Shown here: positions 15,666 to 25,848 of the stretch, piece after piece
How the letters are laid out: the number at the start of each line of letters is the position of its first letter
How positions within the stretch are numbered: position 1 is the first letter of the stretch
Source of the DNA: Algoriphagus sp.
Lineage (GTDB): Bacteria; Bacteroidota; Bacteroidia; Cytophagales; Cyclobacteriaceae
Direction of reading: 5' to 3'
Assembly (NCBI RefSeq): GCF_024305035.1
Contig: NZ_JAMWZB010000020.1
Coordinates: 818-64,817, forward strand
Length of the DNA stretch: 64,000 nt
The notes under the pieces: model-generated
What the model was told of the DNA's origin: nothing
What the model saw: the letters and a program-made list of their open reading frames with translations, nothing else
The model's database searches: none
Translations under genes and position numbers: made by a program

Positions 15666-17864
15666 ATGGGAAGAAAATCCAACCGGAAAAAATCCAACCG
15701 CCCAAAAGGCAATAAACAAACTGATGCAGCATCACTTGCTCGTCGAGTCTTACAATTTTTGAACAATAACTATGGTCAAGAATTCAATGCCAAACATATT
15801 ATCAAAAAGCTAGAAATCAGAGATTCTTTGACCAAGGGAGCCGTAGAACCTACCTTGCATCAATTGGCTGAAAACGGATCGATTTCTAAAACTCCACGAA
15901 ATTATTTTTCCTCAAACCAAGAGCCCGGATTCATCACTGGAACCATAGATAATGTGAATCCCCGATTTGCCTATGTCATACCAGATGATCCAAAAGCTAC
16001 AGAGGGGGATATTTTGGTCAAGGAAAGCGATCTGAAGCAGGCCCTAGACGGAGACCGCGTACGCATTATGGTCTACCCTCAGAAAGGACGGACAGGACGC
16101 CTCGAAGGAAAAGTCCTCGAAATCCTCCAGCGTGATCGGGATGAATTTGTCGGTCGGGTAGAAATCTCTCCGAGATTTGCTTTCGTGGTGCCTGATTTCA
16201 AAAAAATGCATAAAGACATCTTTGTGCATCGAGGGGACCTGATGGGAGCTGAGCACAACGAAAAAGTTATTGTCAAACTCACCGAATGGCGAGAAGGGGA
16301 TAAAAACCCCACGGGGAAAGTTACTCGAGTATTGGGAAAAGCTGGACTTCACGAAGTGGAAATTCACTCCATCATGGCCGAATTTGGGCTACCATTCGAA
16401 TATCCTGAGCAACCCGATCAGGAAGCAAATGCTATTTCAGAGGAAATCTCGAAGAAAGAAATTCAGGCTCGCAGAGATTTTCGTGAGGTCACCACCTTCA
16501 CGATCGACCCGGTAGATGCTAAGGACTTTGATGATGCGATTTCCTTTCGGAAACTCGAAAATGGCAACCTTGAAGTGGGCGTCCACATCGCTGATGTCAC
16601 TCACTACGTCAAGCCTAAAACCGAACTGGAGAAAGAAGCGTACAATCGAGCAACCTCAGTGTATTTGGTGGATCGGACAATCCCCATGCTACCCGAGCGG
16701 TTGAGTAATGGTCTTTGCTCCCTACGCCCAAAGGAAGATAAACTAACCTTTGCCTGTGTTTTTGAAATTGACGATCAAGCCAAAATCCACAACCACTGGA
16801 TTGGAAGGACAATCATTCATTCTGATCGGAGATTTGCTTACGAAGAGGCTCAAGATAATATCGACAAGCAATCCGGAGACTTTTTTAAGGAGCTCACTAC
16901 CTTAAATGACTTGGCAAAAAAGATTCGAAAAAAACGGTTTGATCACGGAGCGGTGAATTTTGAAACCGTAGAAGTCAAGTTCAAACTCGATGAAAAAGGG
17001 ACACCCTTAGGTCTGATGATCAAAGAGCGAAAAGACATCCACAAGATGATCGAGGAGTTTATGCTTTTGGCCAATAAGTACGTAGCTGAATTTATTTTCA
17101 AAAAAAGAAGCGGAGCAGACACCTTTGTTTACCGTACGCACGACTCCCCAGATCCTGAAAAACTCGAAACCTTTTCTAATTTCGCCAAGCGCTTTGGCCA
17201 CCAAATTGAAATCGGGGAAAGTAAGATTTCTGCAGGGTTAAATAAACTTATGGATGAGATCCAGGGGAAACCAGAACAAAATGTCCTCGAGCAGCTCGCT
17301 ATTCGAAGTATGGCCAAGGCAAAATATACGACCGAACCTAAAGGCCACTTTGGGTTGGCTTTTGCGCATTATACCCACTTTACCTCCCCGATTAGACGGT
17401 ATCCTGATATGATGGTGCATCGCTTACTGGAGCATTATCTTGAAGGAGGGAAATCCCCTGATCCAGAGTCCTGGGAACAAAAATGCGTGCATTCATCCGA
17501 GCGAGAAAAGCGTGCCGCAGATGCTGAAAGAGCCTCTATCAAATACAAACAGGTTGAATACATGGCCTTGGCAGAAGTAAAAGATTACGAAGGAATCGTC
17601 TCTGGAGTCACCGAATGGGGAGTCTTTGTCGAGATCACCGAAACTAAATGCGAGGGAATGATCAGAGTACAGGATATGACGGACGATTACTACGAATTTG
17701 ATGAGAAAAATATGCGCTTGATTGGATCCCGATCAAAAAAAATGATCACTTTGGGAGACAAAGTGATGGTCAGGGTAGTTAACACCGATATTGACCGAAG
17801 AACAATCGATTTGGAATTTGCAGACAATGACGAAAAAAAGTCCGGCTCACGAGCTTTTAACTAA
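15666..17864 (+). CDS. rnr: Ribonuclease R
   Basis: This 732-residue processive 3'-5' exoribonuclease degrades structured RNA. Domains run in order: a lysine-rich N-terminus, a winged helix (about 20-75), two cold-shock OB folds (about 85-230), the RNB catalytic domain with the metal cluster DPVDAKDFDDA (281-291), then the S1 domain near the C-terminus (YEGIVSGVTEWGVFVEI). Complete and of normal length. Its last 38 nt overlap the start of the polyprenyl synthase gene, indicating translational coupling. Confidence 0.95.
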   Translation: MGRKSNRKKSNRPKGNKQTDAASLARRVLQFLNNNYGQEFNAKHIIKKLEIRDSLTKGAVEPTLHQLAENGSISKTPRNYFSSNQEPGFITGTIDNVNPRFAYVIPDDPKATEGDILVKESDLKQALDGDRVRIMVYPQKGRTGRLEGKVLEILQRDRDEFVGRVEISPRFAFVVPDFKKMHKDIFVHRGDLMGAEHNEKVIVKLTEWREGDKNPTGKVTRVLGKAGLHEVEIHSIMAEFGLPFEYPEQPDQEANAISEEISKKEIQARRDFREVTTFTIDPVDAKDFDDAISFRKLENGNLEVGVHIADVTHYVKPKTELEKEAYNRATSVYLVDRTIPMLPERLSNGLCSLRPKEDKLTFACVFEIDDQAKIHNHWIGRTIIHSDRRFAYEEAQDNIDKQSGDFFKELTTLNDLAKKIRKKRFDHGAVNFETVEVKFKLDEKGTPLGLMIKERKDIHKMIEEFMLLANKYVAEFIFKKRSGADTFVYRTHDSPDPEKLETFSNFAKRFGHQIEIGESKISAGLNKLMDEIQGKPEQNVLEQLAIRSMAKAKYTTEPKGHFGLAFAHYTHFTSPIRRYPDMMVHRLLEHYLEGGKSPDPESWEQKCVHSSEREKRAADAERASIKYKQVEYMALAEVKDYEGIVSGVTEWGVFVEITETKCEGMIRVQDMTDDYYEFDEKNMRLIGSRSKKMITLGDKVMVRVVNTDIDRRTIDLEFADNDEKKSGSRAFN

Positions 17865-18813
17865 ACTAGAAAACTTCCTGGCGGAAGAAAATTTTGGAGA
17901 TTCACCCAAAGAACTTTATCAACCCATCAGATACATTCTCAGCCTTGGAGGAAAACGAATTCGTCCCCTTTTGGCTTTGCTATCCTATGGTCTGTATCAA
18001 AATGAACCTGAAAAAATCCTAGGCCCTGCAGCGGCAATTGAGGTATTTCACAATTTCACCCTGATGCACGATGACATCATGGATGAGGCTCCTCTCCGTA
18101 GAGGCAAAGCGACGGTGCATGAAAAATGGAATCCCAATGTGGCCATTCTTTCAGGAGATGTCATGCTGGTCAGGGCCTATGATTTATTGCTGAAATCGGA
18201 TCCCACATACCTTCCCGAGATTATCCGCCGCTTTAATCAAACCGCAGCTGAAGTCTGCGAAGGTCAGCAATTGGATATGAATTTTGAAAGTTTGGCCGCC
18301 GTTAAAGAAAGTGAGTACATTAACATGATCCGGCTCAAAACAGCCGTTCTTCTTGGTCATGCGCTCCAATTGGGAGCTATTCTGGCTGGAGCCACTTCCC
18401 GAGACAGTCAGCTTTTGTATGAATTTGGTGTCAATATCGGGATCGGTTTTCAGCTCAAGGATGACCTACTCGATGTCTTTGCCGATCAGTCCAAATTCGG
18501 AAAACAGGTTGGTGGAGATATCATTTCCAACAAAAAGACTTTCCTACTGATCAAAGCGCTCGAAGCTGCCAAAGGAGAGGATCTCGAGAAATTAAATTTT
18601 TGGCTTTCGTTAAAGGAGTTTGACAAAACCGAAAAGGTCAATGCCGTCACCGCTTTGTATGAAAAGCTCGGAATCCGGAAACTCACTGAAGAGAAAATGA
18701 ACTTCTATTTCAGCAAGGGATTTCATCAATTTGAGTCCATTTCCTTCAAAAACCTTGATTATCACGAGACTTTACTTTCGATCACTCAAGATCTCGTCCA
18801 TAGAGAAAAATAA
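17827..18813 (+). CDS. Polyprenyl (trans-isoprenyl) diphosphate synthase
   Basis: This 328-residue all-helical enzyme condenses isopentenyl diphosphate with allylic diphosphates to make quinone or carrier isoprenoids. The two aspartate-rich motifs are LMHDDIMDEAPLRRG (Asp82, Asp83, Asp86) and QLKDDLLD (Asp212, Asp213, Asp216). GGKRIRP (about 41-47) binds the diphosphate. The ATG at 17827, inside the end of rnr, gives the usual N-terminus. The frame extends further upstream to 17791. Product chain length cannot be assigned. It is followed 2 nt later by the rhomboid gene. Confidence 0.92.
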   Translation: MTKKSPAHELLTKLENFLAEENFGDSPKELYQPIRYILSLGGKRIRPLLALLSYGLYQNEPEKILGPAAAIEVFHNFTLMHDDIMDEAPLRRGKATVHEKWNPNVAILSGDVMLVRAYDLLLKSDPTYLPEIIRRFNQTAAEVCEGQQLDMNFESLAAVKESEYINMIRLKTAVLLGHALQLGAILAGATSRDSQLLYEFGVNIGIGFQLKDDLLDVFADQSKFGKQVGGDIISNKKTFLLIKALEAAKGEDLEKLNFWLSLKEFDKTEKVNAVTALYEKLGIRKLTEEKMNFYFSKGFHQFESISFKNLDYHETLLSITQDLVHREK

Positions 18814-18815
18814 GC

Positions 18816-19445
18816 ATGACTCTTTCCATCACTACCCTGGTGATCATCCTAACCGTGATCACCAGTTTAATCGGTTTTAACAATTCGCGTTTTATCGAAC
18901 GCTGGATGTTTACACCCTATCAAATCAAACGAAGAAATCAATGGGACCGGTTTATACTTTCTGGGTTGATCCACAAAGATTACATCCACTTGCTTTTCAA
19001 CATGTTTACTTTTTACTTCTTCGGTAAAGTAGTTGAGCAATTTTTAGCGTATCATTTTGGAGTACTCACCGGTGGATTGGTTTTTATCGTCTTTTACCTT
19101 CTGGGAATTATTATCGCCGATATTCCCACTTACCTTAAAAATCAGGACAATAGCTACTATCGGGCTTTAGGGGCATCAGGTGGCACAGCCGCTACCGTTT
19201 TTTCTAGCATCATCATTATGCCCTTGGCTGATATTTGTCTTTTTGGGATTATATGCCTGCCTGGATTTATTCTTGGTGCGCTCTTTTTAATTTATTCTTA
19301 CACCAAAGGAAGGCAAGACAACGATGGAATTAATCATGATGCTCATCTATACGGCGCTTTGTTTGGGATCATTTTTATCCTAGTCATCTCCCCAGAAAGT
19401 GGAGGGGTTTTTATCGAGCAGATTAAGGATTTTAGATTGTTTTAA
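18816..19445 (+). CDS. Rhomboid family intramembrane serine protease
   Basis: This 209-residue protein has about six transmembrane helices. Catalytic Ser121 lies in ALGASGG and catalytic His177 in NHDAHLYG. The oxyanion-hole segment HKDYIHLLFNMF (about 53-64, with His58 and Asn62) is intact, so the protease should be active. It cleaves transmembrane helices of unknown substrates. It is the last gene of the rnr - polyprenyl synthase - rhomboid unit and ends at a terminator shared with the convergent gene. Confidence 0.9.
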   Translation: MTLSITTLVIILTVITSLIGFNNSRFIERWMFTPYQIKRRNQWDRFILSGLIHKDYIHLLFNMFTFYFFGKVVEQFLAYHFGVLTGGLVFIVFYLLGIIIADIPTYLKNQDNSYYRALGASGGTAATVFSSIIIMPLADICLFGIICLPGFILGALFLIYSYTKGRQDNDGINHDAHLYGALFGIIFILVISPESGGVFIEQIKDFRLF

Positions 19446-19493
19446 CCCAAAAAACTCCCACCCGTTTACCACTTTACCAATTATTCAAGAGCT

Positions 19494-19530
19494 AAAAAAA
19501 GGCCTCCGGTTATCCCAGAGGCCTAATTCT
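19494..19530. terminator. Bidirectional terminator after the rhomboid and BNR genes
   Basis: GGCCTC (19501-19506) pairs with GAGGCC (19518-19523). On the minus strand seven T follow, and on the plus strand a T-rich stretch follows. It sits between convergent genes. Confidence 0.8.
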
Positions 19531-19531
19531 T

Positions 19532-22500
19532 TTATTTTTTAATATCCAGTTTCGTTTTCAATTCTTCGATATTGAGCAGTTTTGATATTTCTTCTTGCTC
19601 CAGCTTTTTAAATTTTGCCAATTGAACGTCGATGAGTTCTGTTAATTCAGTCCTGACTTCCTCAGCCTGATCAGTGGGTTTGAAGTCCCCATTTCCTACT
19701 ACAGAATTTAAGTGAGCCAATTTATTATTGAGTCGAATGGGGAAGTTAAGCGGATCCTGGCCACTTCGATTTTTGGTCTGATAAAGCGTCTCCTCGATAG
19801 CCTTCATTTCAGCTTGGACTTTTTCAATTGCTTTGGTCTTCTTCTTTAAGCTATCCAACTCCGCCCGATACTGGCGAATCAACTTAATCGTTTGATGAGT
19901 TTCAGTCAGCTTTCTGTTCACATTCATCAAAAATTCAAACTGCTCCTCCAAGTCCGCTTGAGTCGATGGATATCGCGGATCAGCCAAAACCTTGAACTCT
20001 TGAACCTGCGTTTCGCCATCCAGCGTCATTCTCACTTGGTAGGTTCCCGGAACTACTTTGGGTCCTCTCAAATTAGCTGCCCACATGATCAATCCATCAA
20101 ACCCTTCGGCATCTTCCACTCGCAGGTTCCAATTAAATTCATTACTTCCCTTCTTTACTTTTAGCGTATCCCCATTATAGCCTGCCGTGGAGAAGGTTCT
20201 GAGAATTCGGTCTTGATCATCCAAAAACTCAATCTTCATTTCTTCTTTAGGCTCTTCTTTAATAAAATAATACACTAAAACACCACCCGGTCTATTCGTT
20301 CCCTGGGTCAGGGACTTTCTTCTAATTCCATCGATTCGGTAAGAATCCTGAGGCTTAAATAAGTGAAGCCCCTTGTCCTCCATTCCAGGTTCGGCCTGAT
20401 GAAGCACCGTTAAATCATCAATAATCCAAAATGATCTCCCCTGAGTTGCCGCGATGAGGTTATTCTCCTTAATTGTCAAATCTGTAATTGGCACAATCGG
20501 TAAATTCATCTGAAGCGAATGCCAAGAAGCCCCATCATCCTTAGAATAATACATTCCTGTTTCCGTTCCAGCATAAAGCATTCCCCGTTTCTCAGGATCA
20601 GCCCTAACCACCCGAGTGAAGTGCTCGGAATCAATACCATTGGTGATTTTGGTCCAAGTTTTTCCGTAATCTTTGGTCTTGTAGAGATAGGGTTCATAAT
20701 TCCCGCTTTTGTATCCGGTAGCGGCAAAATATGCCTCAGCCGGATCAAATGGGCTTGCTTCAATACTGTTAATCTGTAGCCATTCAGGCATTTCCGTGGG
20801 GGTAACATTTTGCCAACTGACACCATTGTTAAGGGTCACGTGTACCAAACCGTCATCGGAACCCGCCCAAATGACACCGGCTTTGACTGGAGATTCAGCA
20901 GCGGTAAAAATCGTGGCATAATATTCCACTGAGGTATTGTCCTTGGTGATCGGTCCGCCGGATGGGCCAAGTTTACTTTGGTCATTTCTGGTCAGATCCG
21001 GAGAGAATACTTCCCAACTCTGACCCTCATTGGTTGATCGGTGGAAGCGATTGGATGTCGTATAGAGCATTTTTGGATTGTGCGGAGAAAAGAAGATTGG
21101 GAAATTCCACTGGAAGCGGTATTTCATATCTTCAGCGCCATGGCCCATGGGATTATTTGGCCAAACATTTACTGATCGCGTAATATCATTCTTATGATCC
21201 ACTCGGGTGAGGTAGCCACCATATGATCCACCGTATACAATATCATTATCAGTTGGGTCAGGAGCTATCCAGCCACTCTCCCCTCCTGCTGTAGGTTCCC
21301 AATCGCTTTCACTGATCCCTCCCCTTCCATCAATTCGATGACGAATTCTCATCGTAGAGTTATCCTGTTGTGCTCCATAGATTCGATAGGGAAAAGAATT
21401 ATCCGTCGTCACCCGATAAAATTGAGCGGTAGGTTGATTCATCATCGACGACCAATTCTTTCCTCCATCTTCAGAAATTTGAGCACCGCCATCATCCGCG
21501 ATAATCATTCGCTGATTGTTTTGAGGATCAATCCACAAGTCATGGTGATCTCCATGGGGGGCGTTGGCCCCCTTAAATGTTTTACCGCCATCGGTGGACT
21601 TGTGATAACTTACATTGAGCACATAAACGGTCTCCTCATCTTGGGTATCGGCATAGATTCTTGTGTAATACCAAGCACGCTGACGGAGACTCCGATCCTC
21701 ATTGGTTTTCTCCCAAGTTTCACCCCCATTTTTTGAGGTGAATACACCTCCATTTTCATTTTCAATGATGGCATAAAGTCTATCAGAATTTACCGGGGAA
21801 ACGGTTATCCCCATGATGCCCAAAAGTCCTTGTGGAAACCCTTCCTTTTCGGTCAAATCTTCCCAGTTCTCTCCTCCATCGGTAGATTTAAACATTTTGG
21901 AACCTGGACCACCACTTTCCAAGGAATACGGTGTTCGCTTCAGCTCCCAAGTGGTCGCATAAAGCACATCCGGATTGGTTGGATCCAAGATCAAATCCAC
22001 TGCCCCGGATTGATCATCCACGAAAAGTACTTGTTCCCAATTTTTGCCTCCATCGGTGGTTTTGTATACCCCGCGGGTTTGGTCTGGCTTAAAAATATCC
22101 CCCAAAACAGCCGCATAAACTGTATTGGGATCTTCGGGATGAATCCGAAGACGAGAGACAAAACGGCTTTTGTCCAGTCCAGCCCTTTCCCAGGTTTTAC
22201 CGGCATCTGCAGATTTCCAGACTCCATAGCCAAAGGAAACATTTCCCCTTACGGTTTTTTCCCCTCCACCTGCATAGACCACAGCAGTATCACTTTCGGA
22301 AACGGCCACCGCACCTATTGATCCTCCAAAAAATCCATCAGAGACGGATTTCCAGGTTTGGCCCGAATCTACAGTTTTCCAAACGCCTCCTCCAGTGGAA
22401 GCGAAGTAATAGGAATGATCAGAGCCTGCTACCCCGGTGACACCATCGGATCGCCCGCCGCGAAAGGGGCCGACCAGCCTCCATTCTAACGCTTTATAAA

Positions 22501-22594
22501 CTTCCGGATCGGGTACGCTTTGAGCTTTGGCTTTTGGAATAACCAAGGCAACTAACAGCATTGGAATTATTCCGAGAAGTACTAATTTTCTCAT
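19532..22594 (-). CDS. Secreted BNR/sortilin-type beta-propeller protein
   Basis: This 1020-residue exported protein has a signal peptide (1 to about 24, ending AKAQ). Many copies of the Asp-box/BNR pattern follow, for example STGGGVWKTVDSGQTW, KTTDGGKNWEQV and STDGGENWEDL, spread over about residues 60-720. They form a VPS10/sortilin-like or sialidase-like propeller. A C-terminal region (about 880-1015) is rich in charged helix and probably coiled coil. Similar proteins in Bacteroidota are annotated as glycosyl hydrolases, but no catalytic residues can be assigned. It lies 100 nt downstream of the S9 peptidase gene on the same strand. Confidence 0.82.
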   Translation of the reverse strand: MRKLVLLGIIPMLLVALVIPKAKAQSVPDPEVYKALEWRLVGPFRGGRSDGVTGVAGSDHSYYFASTGGGVWKTVDSGQTWKSVSDGFFGGSIGAVAVSESDTAVVYAGGGEKTVRGNVSFGYGVWKSADAGKTWERAGLDKSRFVSRLRIHPEDPNTVYAAVLGDIFKPDQTRGVYKTTDGGKNWEQVLFVDDQSGAVDLILDPTNPDVLYATTWELKRTPYSLESGGPGSKMFKSTDGGENWEDLTEKEGFPQGLLGIMGITVSPVNSDRLYAIIENENGGVFTSKNGGETWEKTNEDRSLRQRAWYYTRIYADTQDEETVYVLNVSYHKSTDGGKTFKGANAPHGDHHDLWIDPQNNQRMIIADDGGAQISEDGGKNWSSMMNQPTAQFYRVTTDNSFPYRIYGAQQDNSTMRIRHRIDGRGGISESDWEPTAGGESGWIAPDPTDNDIVYGGSYGGYLTRVDHKNDITRSVNVWPNNPMGHGAEDMKYRFQWNFPIFFSPHNPKMLYTTSNRFHRSTNEGQSWEVFSPDLTRNDQSKLGPSGGPITKDNTSVEYYATIFTAAESPVKAGVIWAGSDDGLVHVTLNNGVSWQNVTPTEMPEWLQINSIEASPFDPAEAYFAATGYKSGNYEPYLYKTKDYGKTWTKITNGIDSEHFTRVVRADPEKRGMLYAGTETGMYYSKDDGASWHSLQMNLPIVPITDLTIKENNLIAATQGRSFWIIDDLTVLHQAEPGMEDKGLHLFKPQDSYRIDGIRRKSLTQGTNRPGGVLVYYFIKEEPKEEMKIEFLDDQDRILRTFSTAGYNGDTLKVKKGSNEFNWNLRVEDAEGFDGLIMWAANLRGPKVVPGTYQVRMTLDGETQVQEFKVLADPRYPSTQADLEEQFEFLMNVNRKLTETHQTIKLIRQYRAELDSLKKKTKAIEKVQAEMKAIEETLYQTKNRSGQDPLNFPIRLNNKLAHLNSVVGNGDFKPTDQAEEVRTELTELIDVQLAKFKKLEQEEISKLLNIEELKTKLDIKK

Positions 22595-22694
22595 CGTATA
22601 ATTGGTGGTTGATTGAATTAGAAATTACTCATTACTTTTTAATTCAGCCTAACTATTCAGCTGAAAATCGCTTTGGATTTTTGCTTGATAAAAA

Positions 22695-25400
22695 TCAATC
22701 CGCTTTTTCATACAGTTTTTCCAAATGAGGAACTCCCTTTACCATCCAGTCGGGAGCAGGCTTATCCATCAAATAATGATCGAAATAGGCCTTCATTCTT
22801 TTCTGAAAATCTTTTTGATTGGCCTCATTGCCAAGGTGATGGCCTTCGTTGGGGTAGGAAAGAAAAATAACTTCTTTCCCATTTCTTCTGGCGGCGTTGA
22901 AAAACTCCAAGCCCTGAGACCAATCCACCGCCCCGTCTTTGGTGCCGTGAAGAATCATAAATGGTGTCTTGATATTCGGCACATGGTGCATGGGGTTTTC
23001 GCGCTGATAAATCTCCCGGTGTGTCCAAGGCGTGACTCCCCGTCCCATTCTAACCTGTCCAATCTCCATGATCCCATGGTGAACGGTACCCGAGCTTCCA
23101 TAGATATTGTTGTAAAAGCTCTCCAAATTAGTGGGAGGTGCCCCGGTCACGATGCAGCGGAACATATCAGTTTGAGTCAAAATAAACGAAGTTTGATATC
23201 CTCCCCAGCTATGACCTTGCAAGCCAATTCGCTCCTCATCCGCATAGCCCAGTTTGATCAGTTCTTGGGCTGCCGAGGTGATCACATCCAAGGAACTCGT
23301 TCCCGGCTTTCCTTCTTCGAAGACAATATCAGGCATGAAAATCAGGTATCCGTTACTTGCATAGGTCGAGAAATGTGGCCTGTCGTCATACACCGGCATG
23401 GAATAGTGATGATGCCGTTCAGACATTTTCTCATAAAAGTAAAATAAAGTCGGGTAGGCTTTTCCTTCTTCATATCCTGCAGGAAGAGTCATCGTCCCCT
23501 GCAATTTATTGCCCCGGCTATCCGTAAACGCTACTAACTTTCGCTTCCCCCAGGCATATTCGGACTGCTGCGGATTGGCATCAGTGAGTTTGATGTGATT
23601 TTTAAAATCAGAAGCGGACACATAGTAATCTGGAAATTCCTCAAAGGTCTGTTTGGTGAAAAATACCTGACTAGAATTTTCTGCTTTCATGGGATTTCCA
23701 AAGCTCATGTCCTCATAGGCCAATGGAGTAGGATTTTTCCCAAGTTCTACTTCATAAAATCCCTCCTTTTTGGTCCATTCCCCGTAGGCCGATAACAGAA
23801 TTGGTTCTTCGGTATCAATCCATTCTTCTTCCCGGTCAAGATTGACCCATCGAAATCTGATTTCTTCTTGATCTCCGATTTTAGTAAGATTTGTGGCTTC
23901 AGATCCATCCAAGGCCAGCATCCAAAGATCATATTTATGATTGACAATCACATAGCTACCATCTTTGGTCCAACCTGCCACACCAAATGGCGGCTTTTCA
24001 TGGGGATAAGGATGCTCCAAATTCATAAAGACTACTGGGGCCTTGGAGGAGATGTTGGTAGTTTGATCTCTGTCAAAATCATAAACAATCAGCGATGTGT
24101 CTTTTTGGTACAAATAATATCTCCCGTCAGGAGAATATCCCAAAGTCCGATTGACTTGGTCTGCAATAACCTTTTTCGCTGCTGTTTTGATATCTACACG
24201 ATAAAGATCGGCAGGAGAAATCCCCCAGTTTACATCATTGAGATAGGGAGTTTCATCTCGCCCCAATCTATAGTTTGGATGCTTGGAGTCTAGTATCGTC
24301 CGCATGTTTTCATCGGCCAGTTGCTTAAAACTTCCATCCTGAAAATGAAAGGCTGACGTGTAAGTAAAATTCTTATCCCGATTTGCACGAACAATCTGGA
24401 CCGATTGAATAAAGGGATCCTTCCAATGCCAGACATCTACATTGGCAAGGGTATCCTTACTCATTTTGATTTTCTCTTCCTGTTCTTTGATCCCAAAAAA
24501 TATCGATCTCCCGTCATCAGAAAAACTCAAATCTCCTTTGTCACTGATCACAAAATCAACCGGAAAACCAGCTGATTTGCCGGAAAGATTCGCTTGCTTA
24601 GGTTCTCGATTAAGGTCATAAAAAACCACTAATTCATTGGGCTGTTGCCAGAGTGAATCCACCTGATTCCCCTTGAGCACAGCTACTTGATTTCCTTTTG
24701 CGTTCCGCTCCTCTTTTTTTGCCTGAGCATCATCCCAGGTAAGCTGTTGATAAGTTGATTTGTCTCCATCTAGCAGAGTAGTATTTTTGGTACTTAAAGC
24801 CAAAAGGTAAAGACCATTACCTGCCTGGTCAGCGGCATCGACAGTATAAGCCAAATGAGAGCTCTTCTGGTTAAATGCAAAATCGGATACATTCCCAATT
24901 GACATGGCCTGCTTTTTTGCTAAATTGTATAGAATCAAATCCGCCCCTTTGGCTCCTTCTACCTTCTCCTTGAGCACAGCCCAGTAGGCCCCATCATTGG
25001 AAAACGCCAATCTATCCGCATTTTCGATGACATACTGATGATCTCCGCTGAGCGATTTTACTGTTGCCGATTGAGGGACCGACTTTTTGGCTTTTCTCAA
25101 TTTATCAGCTTCTTCTTCCCCTGGCTTGGTTAAGTAGGCGACATAATTACCCTCAGCAGAAAAAGTAGGGGAAAAGCCATTTGGGATGGTTTCGACTTGT
25201 TGATTTTTAACTGATAAAATATGAAGCGTATCATCTCCACCATTTGGGCGTAAAGCATAAGCAAACCAATCTCCATTGGGAGACACTTCCGGTGAGCTGA
25301 TTCTAGACCAGCGGGAGTAGTCTTCGAGTTGTAGTGGTTTTTCCTGGGCAAAAGTATCAAAACAAAACAGAAAGAAGAGAAGGGGTAAATGCAATTTCAT
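22695..25400 (-). CDS. Secreted S9-family prolyl oligopeptidase-like peptidase
   Basis: This 901-residue serine peptidase has an N-terminal beta-propeller-like region and a C-terminal alpha/beta hydrolase domain. The nucleophile is Ser731 in GLQGHSWGGYQ, the acid is Asp822 in GTKDGAVDW, and the base is a histidine at about 854-855 in PNEGHHLG. A signal peptide (1 to about 19, ending DTFAQ) supports the ATG at 25400 over the longer frame from 25445. It probably cleaves oligopeptides in the periplasm or outside the cell. It is transcribed ahead of the BNR protein gene. Confidence 0.9.
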   Translation of the reverse strand: MKLHLPLLFFLFCFDTFAQEKPLQLEDYSRWSRISSPEVSPNGDWFAYALRPNGGDDTLHILSVKNQQVETIPNGFSPTFSAEGNYVAYLTKPGEEEADKLRKAKKSVPQSATVKSLSGDHQYVIENADRLAFSNDGAYWAVLKEKVEGAKGADLILYNLAKKQAMSIGNVSDFAFNQKSSHLAYTVDAADQAGNGLYLLALSTKNTTLLDGDKSTYQQLTWDDAQAKKEERNAKGNQVAVLKGNQVDSLWQQPNELVVFYDLNREPKQANLSGKSAGFPVDFVISDKGDLSFSDDGRSIFFGIKEQEEKIKMSKDTLANVDVWHWKDPFIQSVQIVRANRDKNFTYTSAFHFQDGSFKQLADENMRTILDSKHPNYRLGRDETPYLNDVNWGISPADLYRVDIKTAAKKVIADQVNRTLGYSPDGRYYLYQKDTSLIVYDFDRDQTTNISSKAPVVFMNLEHPYPHEKPPFGVAGWTKDGSYVIVNHKYDLWMLALDGSEATNLTKIGDQEEIRFRWVNLDREEEWIDTEEPILLSAYGEWTKKEGFYEVELGKNPTPLAYEDMSFGNPMKAENSSQVFFTKQTFEEFPDYYVSASDFKNHIKLTDANPQQSEYAWGKRKLVAFTDSRGNKLQGTMTLPAGYEEGKAYPTLFYFYEKMSERHHHYSMPVYDDRPHFSTYASNGYLIFMPDIVFEEGKPGTSSLDVITSAAQELIKLGYADEERIGLQGHSWGGYQTSFILTQTDMFRCIVTGAPPTNLESFYNNIYGSSGTVHHGIMEIGQVRMGRGVTPWTHREIYQRENPMHHVPNIKTPFMILHGTKDGAVDWSQGLEFFNAARRNGKEVIFLSYPNEGHHLGNEANQKDFQKRMKAYFDHYLMDKPAPDWMVKGVPHLEKLYEKAD

Positions 25401-25499
25401 GGCTAGTGGGAATATTTGGAAGGTATAAAGGTCAATATGATTCAAATCGCACAGAATAAAAATCGAAATTACATTTGAGGTAAAAACTCCTAGGTTTTT

Positions 25500-25532
25500 C
25501 GCAAAAAAAAAGGGCGATCTTTCGAACGCCCT
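25500..25532 (-). terminator. Terminator of rplU-rpmA
   Basis: AGGGCG (25511-25516) pairs with CGCCCT (25527-25532). On the minus strand the stem is followed by nine T. It lies about 20 nt after rpmA. Confidence 0.85.
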
Positions 25533-25553
25533 CTACTATTTTATAGGTAAAGT

Positions 25554-25814
25554 TTATGCCTCAGCAGGCAAAACACTCACATATGACTTCCCATCAAATC
25601 TCTTCTTGAAGGTCACTACTCCGTCAGATAAAGCAAATAACGTATGATCTTTACCCACCCCTACATTGTTACCTGCATGGTGCTTAGTGCCTCTTTGTCT
25701 TACTATAATATTTCCGGCGATCACTTGCTCACCGCCAAATTTCTTCACTCCCAATCTTTTGGAATGTGACTCTCTACCGTTTTTGGAGCTACCTACACCT
25801 TTTTTGTGTGCCAT
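25554..25814 (-). CDS. rpmA: 50S ribosomal protein L27
   Basis: This 86-residue L27 starts [16 protein letters not shown] with the flexible N-terminal tail that reaches toward the peptidyl transferase centre. The core motif [20 protein letters not shown] and GKDHTLFAL are complete. It is the second gene of the conserved rplU-rpmA operon, 34 nt behind L21, and is followed by a terminator. Confidence 0.97.
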   Translation of the reverse strand: MAHKKGVGSSKNGRESHSKRLGVKKFGGEQVIAGNIIVRQRGTKHHAGNNVGVGKDHTLFALSDGVVTFKKRFDGKSYVSVLPAEA

Positions 25815-25848
25815 GGTTTTATTCGTTTATGGTTTTCAGAATGAAAAC

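Noticed and set aside
21830..22321. 163-codon plus-strand frame antisense to the BNR protein gene
   Set aside because: It lies wholly inside a confidently assigned gene on the other strand and reflects repeated Asp-box codons, so it is a shadow.
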